From: Opitutaceae bacterium
Lineage (GTDB): Bacteria > Verrucomicrobiota > Verrucomicrobiia > Opitutales > Opitutaceae
NCBI GenBank assembly: GCA_023265535.1
Contig: JAHFTI010000116.1
Coordinates: forward strand, 1-9,561
Reading direction: 5' to 3'
Length of the DNA: 9,561 bases
The notes beneath the pieces were generated by a model. The model searched no databases, was not told the DNA's origin, and was given only the letters and a program-made list of their open reading frames with translations. A program made the position numbers and the translations under genes. This document shows, one piece after another, positions 7,901 through 9,561 of the stretch. Numbering within the stretch: the first letter of the stretch is position 1; each line of letters opens with the position of its first letter.

Positions 7901-8069
7901 CGAGCTGTTTGCGGATGCCTACGAGCGCTGGGGCGCGGTGATCGCGCGCAACCCCGTGGTGGCCTTGCGCGGGATCGTGGAGCCCTTTGACAATCGCAAG
8001 GGCTGGACCCTGCGCGTGACGGGTGCCGAGGCCCCGGCCGGCGGTGCCGACTCACTCGATCGCAAGTGA
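3771..8069 (+). CDS. Fused translesion polymerase: Y-family (DinB-like) plus C-family (DnaE2-like) in one chain
   Basis: This gene encodes 1432 residues. Residues 1-385 are a Y-family polymerase: HLDADAFF gives Asp6, Asp8 and steric-gate Phe11, SIDEGYFDL gives Asp98 and Glu99, a helix-hairpin-helix lies near 172-190, and the little finger ends at RGHDLWLR. A linker rich in Ala, Arg and Gly spans 383-420. Residues 421-1432 are a DnaE2-like C-family polymerase: degenerate PHP (424-515, shortened to about 600), RGSAGDSLV (686-694), catalytic Asp728 and Asp730 in PDIDLDF, third Asp881 in VKMDIL, thumb and fingers to 1190, HhH near 1228-1262 and an OB fold (1340-1418). Asp730 to Asp881 spacing matches E. 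coli DnaE, and both active sites look intact. An insert with different codon use lies at about 904-963. Frame and codon bias are continuous through the linker. Both families bypass DNA lesions with low fidelity, so SOS mutagenesis is the likely role. Known cassettes encode these as separate proteins. Confidence 0.93.
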   Translation: MIVHLDADAFFASVEQAADRRLRGRPIAVGGERRGVIASASYEARQWGIGAAMPTARARKLCPQLIVVPGDFEKYELFSRLIFAYAHDFTPLVEQTSIDEGYFDLGPNRDKDPHGVAETIRRAVRQSLKVGVSEGVGANKLVAQVASKLRKPDALVQVPLGGERAFLAPLPNRWLPGVGPKLSASLDAAGLREIGQIAALPAEQLMLFAGEQAPQLRRFALGEDERPVVTERAEAKSYSKQVTFVEDVTDEAYTGATLRVMADGLFGRVRGEGKAVRTLSLKIRYNDMQETLRSESLAEPTELETDAYPVVARLLKACWTRRVSLRGVSLRLSNIYDGMPLELALDERAAKREARSKAATVVDELRAKGTPLMRGHDLWLRAVEGAPRGDLARAEGNARRENGEAARAPAAITARRGKACVADFVPLNVRSSYSFMDSLLTPAEAAAQAARRGFGAAALCDPNLHGAVEFIQACGQAGLRPVTGAELEVGGRRLLCYAEDAAGYANLCRLLSEKRVGRPLFEELRGGLSVLEPGEALPEIRYPEPGDKVRHAILRSVRTLTRLNEAHPAKVPGSFHWPVREWIADLDPVAVRRTREVAERCAGGPQLGKLFFPAYATPAGEDAHGMLRRLVMEGFRRHYGAGRTEVAAQLEEELGIIAEVGYEEYFLTVWDLLQACRERGIPWITRGSAGDSLVCRCLEISDFCPVRFELYFRRFLNRERMALNKLPDIDLDFPHDRKDDVVDLIFGRFGHRHAAVVGGFNTFKARSAVAEILKVLGVAEFQVRRFTERFPWGRTGDLPELLRECRECGDLPIEEEPYASALRLAAFLDGFPRHAKMHPCGVVISRIPIHAVTPTFVSDKGYPTTHFDMDACEAAGLVKMDILAQGGLAVLRDVKAGLGERLPWVTGVGNVACVAENEGGCLLGPWNAERTGVACESAGDVQGACVPANGPQVFQVTAARPPGEPWDDARIWELIASGNARGVHHIESPAMISLSRMCCVNSIDQLVAIVSVIRPGAANNLKKQTFARRCQGLEPIEYAHPSLEGVLRSTYGVVAYEEHILQICESFAGLPAGRADVLRRALVKEKKAVIREILAEFEVCARARGRSEDEITVVRGLVEGFQGYAFCRAHSTAYALEAYEAAWFKSRHPAHFLAGVLTHGKGFYSRLVYTLEARRLGVGFLRPDINDTHEGFHVEEPDGRECIRVPITAIGGLSSRTLEAWRRGRPFASLDDFISRVPAEFAEIQSLIRTGCFDGFGRKRAAQYWQASARVMEAGMGETLDFELVSLPPAERLADTPRAERLDAEWELLGFTVEEHPLERWPWIDWSGYRPVAGLGDSIGAEVLVCGLVVNERLHDQADDRLMKFVLIADRSGMLECELFADAYERWGAVIARNPVVALRGIVEPFDNRKGWTLRVTGAEAPAGGADSLDRK
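5031..8066 (+). other. C-family (DnaE2-like) polymerase domain of the fusion
   Basis: This part encodes residues 421-1432, about the length of a free-standing DnaE2. The PHP region starts at FVPLNVRSSYSF, where active PHP domains have HxHS; here it is NxRS. The usual TDH is CDP. The polymerase core has Asp728, Asp730 and Asp881, and the C-terminus ends in an OB fold. GTG at 5031 is in frame with AAGG five bases upstream, so internal initiation producing a free DnaE cannot be excluded from sequence. Confidence 0.85.
6480..6660 (+). other. In-frame insertion of about 55-60 codons with foreign codon use inside the DnaE half
   Basis: Between VKMDILAQGGLAVLRDVKAGL and PWDDARIWELIASGNARGVHHIES lies extra sequence of roughly 50 residues compared with E. 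coli DnaE: Asp881 to the ES of HHIES is 106 residues, against about 57. In this stretch about 19 of 62 codons end in A or T, against about 6 of 60 before it and 3 of 60 after it. It carries four cysteines (residues 913, 921, 935, 945). It has no recognised domain and may be a small mobile or palindromic element tolerated in frame. Confidence 0.6.
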
Positions 8070-8073
8070 GTCG
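8048..8073. terminator. Perfect 9-bp inverted repeat over the convergent stop codons, possible bidirectional terminator
   Basis: CGACTCACT (8048-8056), loop CGATCGCA, AGTGAGTCG (8065-8073) form a perfect stem. The left arm contains the minus-strand stop (TCA at 8052-8054) and the right arm the plus-strand stop (TGA at 8067-8069). There is no T-run on either side, so it is not a textbook intrinsic terminator. Hairpins without U-tracts are nevertheless considered possible terminators in GC-rich bacteria. It is the only terminator-like structure between the two convergent genes. Confidence 0.5.
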
Positions 8074-9561
8074 ACGGCCACGGGCGCACCCTTGAGCAGG
8101 GTGAAACGGGCGTGGTAGCTGCCCGCATTGATGCTGCTGCAGGTGCGGATGCGCAGCCGTCCGGGGACGTCCTCAGCCGTGAGTTCGTGGGTGGTTTCGC
8201 AGAGAACCTTGCCGTTCTTGTCGAGGAGCTCGGCGCGGAGGGTGGCGGCGCCTTGCGGATGAAGACGGGGGACAAGGAAATAGCGGTCGCCCACGCCCAC
8301 CTCGAAAGGCCAGAGAAGGCTGTCGCCGGGGAGGGCCAGGGTGGGCTGTGCGGGAGCAGTGTGTTGTTGGACGGCTGCTGAAACGGGACTGGGCGTGGCA
8401 GGTGCGGCGGGGACAGTCTCGTTGGGGCTTATCAGGGTGGCCTTGTCCTGAGTGGCCGGCGTGCGGGGGGCGGCCTTGAACTGAAGGGCCAGTGCAAGGT
8501 TGAGACGCAGCACGGGGCGCGAGAGACGTGCGAAGACGCAGTACATGGGCGCCGGAGTGCCGTTGGGCAGGGGCGGGTTGGCGCCGAGCTCGACGAGGGT
8601 GCCCTGGTCGACGCGCCTGCGCCAGAGTTGGAGGGCCTGGCCGCCGAGGCTGGCCTTGCCCGCATGGGGCGTCCATTCGGCGAGCCAGCCGGGAAGCGGT
8701 GTGATGCGGGCGTCGAGGCCAAGGACCAGCTCGATGTGGTCCCCCGCCAGGAAGCGCACGTTCCGTGCGCCCGCCGGCCAGGCCTGCGGGGTGCGCAGCC
8801 AGTCGGCGTCGCCGAGCTCCGTGGGGAGCACGGTGAGGGCGGGGCCTGCGGGGCCCTGAGGGCGCGTGCCCTGGCGCAGGCTCCCAAGGAGCTGCCAGTC
8901 ATCGTTTCCGGGGACCAGGGGCGGCAGGCCCTCCACGCGAAGTCCGTTGAGCGCCTGGGCGGGAGGGGAGGGCAGCGTGGGCTTGAGGAAGAGGGCCGAG
9001 CATGGGGGCAGGCCCTTCCCGTCGATGAATTCGCCGGCCGGGGCGGAGCGAAGCCAGAGTTCAAACACGCGGGCGGGTTCTCCCGCGAGCACGAGGGTTT
9101 CCTCGGACCTGAGCCAGCCGGCGGGAGCGACTGCAGCAGGGGGGCGCGGCACCGCCAGGAACAGCTCTGATTGGCGCGTGAGCGTGTGGGAGGGCAGGGG
9201 GGCGCCGGGGCCGGCCGGGCGCAGGCATTCCGTGCCCACCAGCTCGGCGGGAAGCACGGCGACGCTGGCTTCGGAGGCGGAGTAGAGGCTCATGCCGGTG
9301 TCGAAGCGGGCGAAGGGGCGCGTGGGCGCGAGCGGCTGGGCGGGCAGGGCACCGTGTGGGTGGATCGCTGGGGTGCTCCCGGGTGTTTGGGCTGTGAGGG
9401 GGCCCTGCGTGGGAGTTGCGCCTGGCTGGCTTGACCCTGAAGCCAGCGTGCCGCCCCCCTGCAGGACCTTGAGAGTAGCGCTGTCCTCGCGCACAAGGAT
9501 TTCCACGGCGCAGAGCAGGGCCTGGTTGGCGGCGCAACGCGGGAAGCTGATCTCGAGTTGC
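8052..9561 (-). CDS. Multidomain extracellular protein with duplicated domain and C-terminal beta-sandwich-like region (N-terminus beyond the window)
   Basis: The frame is open to the right edge and 502 residues are visible. A GTG at 9506 is not the likely start, because coding-like sequence (LEISFPRCAANQALLCAVEIL) continues upstream of it. That fragment resembles the end of a malectin-like domain, known in carbohydrate-binding proteins. A Pro/Thr/Ala/Gln-rich linker follows. Two diverged copies of one domain come next: VLPAELVGTECLRP with PAGWL and FELWLR (visible residues about 100-195), and VLPTELGDADWLRT with LPGWLAEW and LQLWRRR (about 243-345). I recall similar units as repeats in secreted verrucomicrobial and planctomycetal proteins, often beside carbohydrate-active enzymes. 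A second Pro/Ala-rich linker precedes an Ig- or jelly-roll-like end (415-502). No catalytic motif is visible. The gene overlaps the polymerase gene tail to tail by 18 bp. Surface or secreted carbohydrate binding is inference. Confidence 0.7.
   Translation of the reverse strand, partial: QLEISFPRCAANQALLCAVEILVREDSATLKVLQGGGTLASGSSQPGATPTQGPLTAQTPGSTPAIHPHGALPAQPLAPTRPFARFDTGMSLYSASEASVAVLPAELVGTECLRPAGPGAPLPSHTLTRQSELFLAVPRPPAAVAPAGWLRSEETLVLAGEPARVFELWLRSAPAGEFIDGKGLPPCSALFLKPTLPSPPAQALNGLRVEGLPPLVPGNDDWQLLGSLRQGTRPQGPAGPALTVLPTELGDADWLRTPQAWPAGARNVRFLAGDHIELVLGLDARITPLPGWLAEWTPHAGKASLGGQALQLWRRRVDQGTLVELGANPPLPNGTPAPMYCVFARLSRPVLRLNLALALQFKAAPRTPATQDKATLISPNETVPAAPATPSPVSAAVQQHTAPAQPTLALPGDSLLWPFEVGVGDRYFLVPRLHPQGAATLRAELLDKNGKVLCETTHELTAEDVPGRLRIRTCSSINAGSYHARFTLLKGAPVAVDSLAIE

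Noticed and set aside
9504..9506. GTG as the start of the right-hand minus-strand gene
   Set aside because: The frame stays open and coding-like to the window edge, with a malectin-like ending immediately upstream, so the true start lies outside the window.

Overview
This is a very GC-rich window (about 70%, with third codon positions mostly G or C) of bacterial chromosome-type DNA. Five protein genes fill nearly all of it, and no RNA gene, insertion sequence or CRISPR array is visible. The gene content and one repeated extracellular domain style suggest a Verrucomicrobiota-like bacterium, possibly Opitutae. That is recall-based inference with low to moderate confidence.

Layout. Positions 1-2090 (minus strand) hold a secreted beta-propeller protein whose C-terminus lies beyond the left edge. 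Positions 2091-2314 are a divergent intergenic region with three copies of a TTGCGCAA-like palindrome and one small hairpin. Positions 2315-3115 (plus) encode a protein resembling SAM-dependent methyltransferases. Positions 3125-3159 carry a promoter-like element with a 19-bp palindrome. Positions 3162-3764 (plus) encode a complete, self-cleaving LexA-family repressor. Positions 3771-8069 (plus) encode a 1432-residue protein that joins a complete Y-family (DinB-like) DNA polymerase to a complete C-family (DnaE2-like) polymerase in one reading frame. Positions 8052-9561 (minus) hold a secreted or surface multidomain protein whose N-terminus lies beyond the right edge. The last two genes converge and overlap by 18 bp inside a perfect inverted repeat that supplies both stop codons.

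The centre is a compact DNA-damage-response module. A LexA-type repressor sits directly upstream of a double translesion polymerase, six bases separate the two genes, and the palindrome at the lexA promoter is the natural candidate operator. Known lexA-imuA-imuB-dnaE2 cassettes encode separate proteins, and ImuB has lost its polymerase active site. Here imuA is absent, the Y-family half keeps its acidic catalytic residues, and the two polymerases are covalently linked. The DnaE half has a shortened PHP domain that lacks metal ligands, and an in-frame segment of about 55-60 codons with foreign-looking codon use just after its third catalytic aspartate. The fusion is the main candidate for an undescribed system in this window.

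The flanking minus-strand genes look like unrelated exported proteins. Long antisense open frames across the window are by-products of the high GC content.
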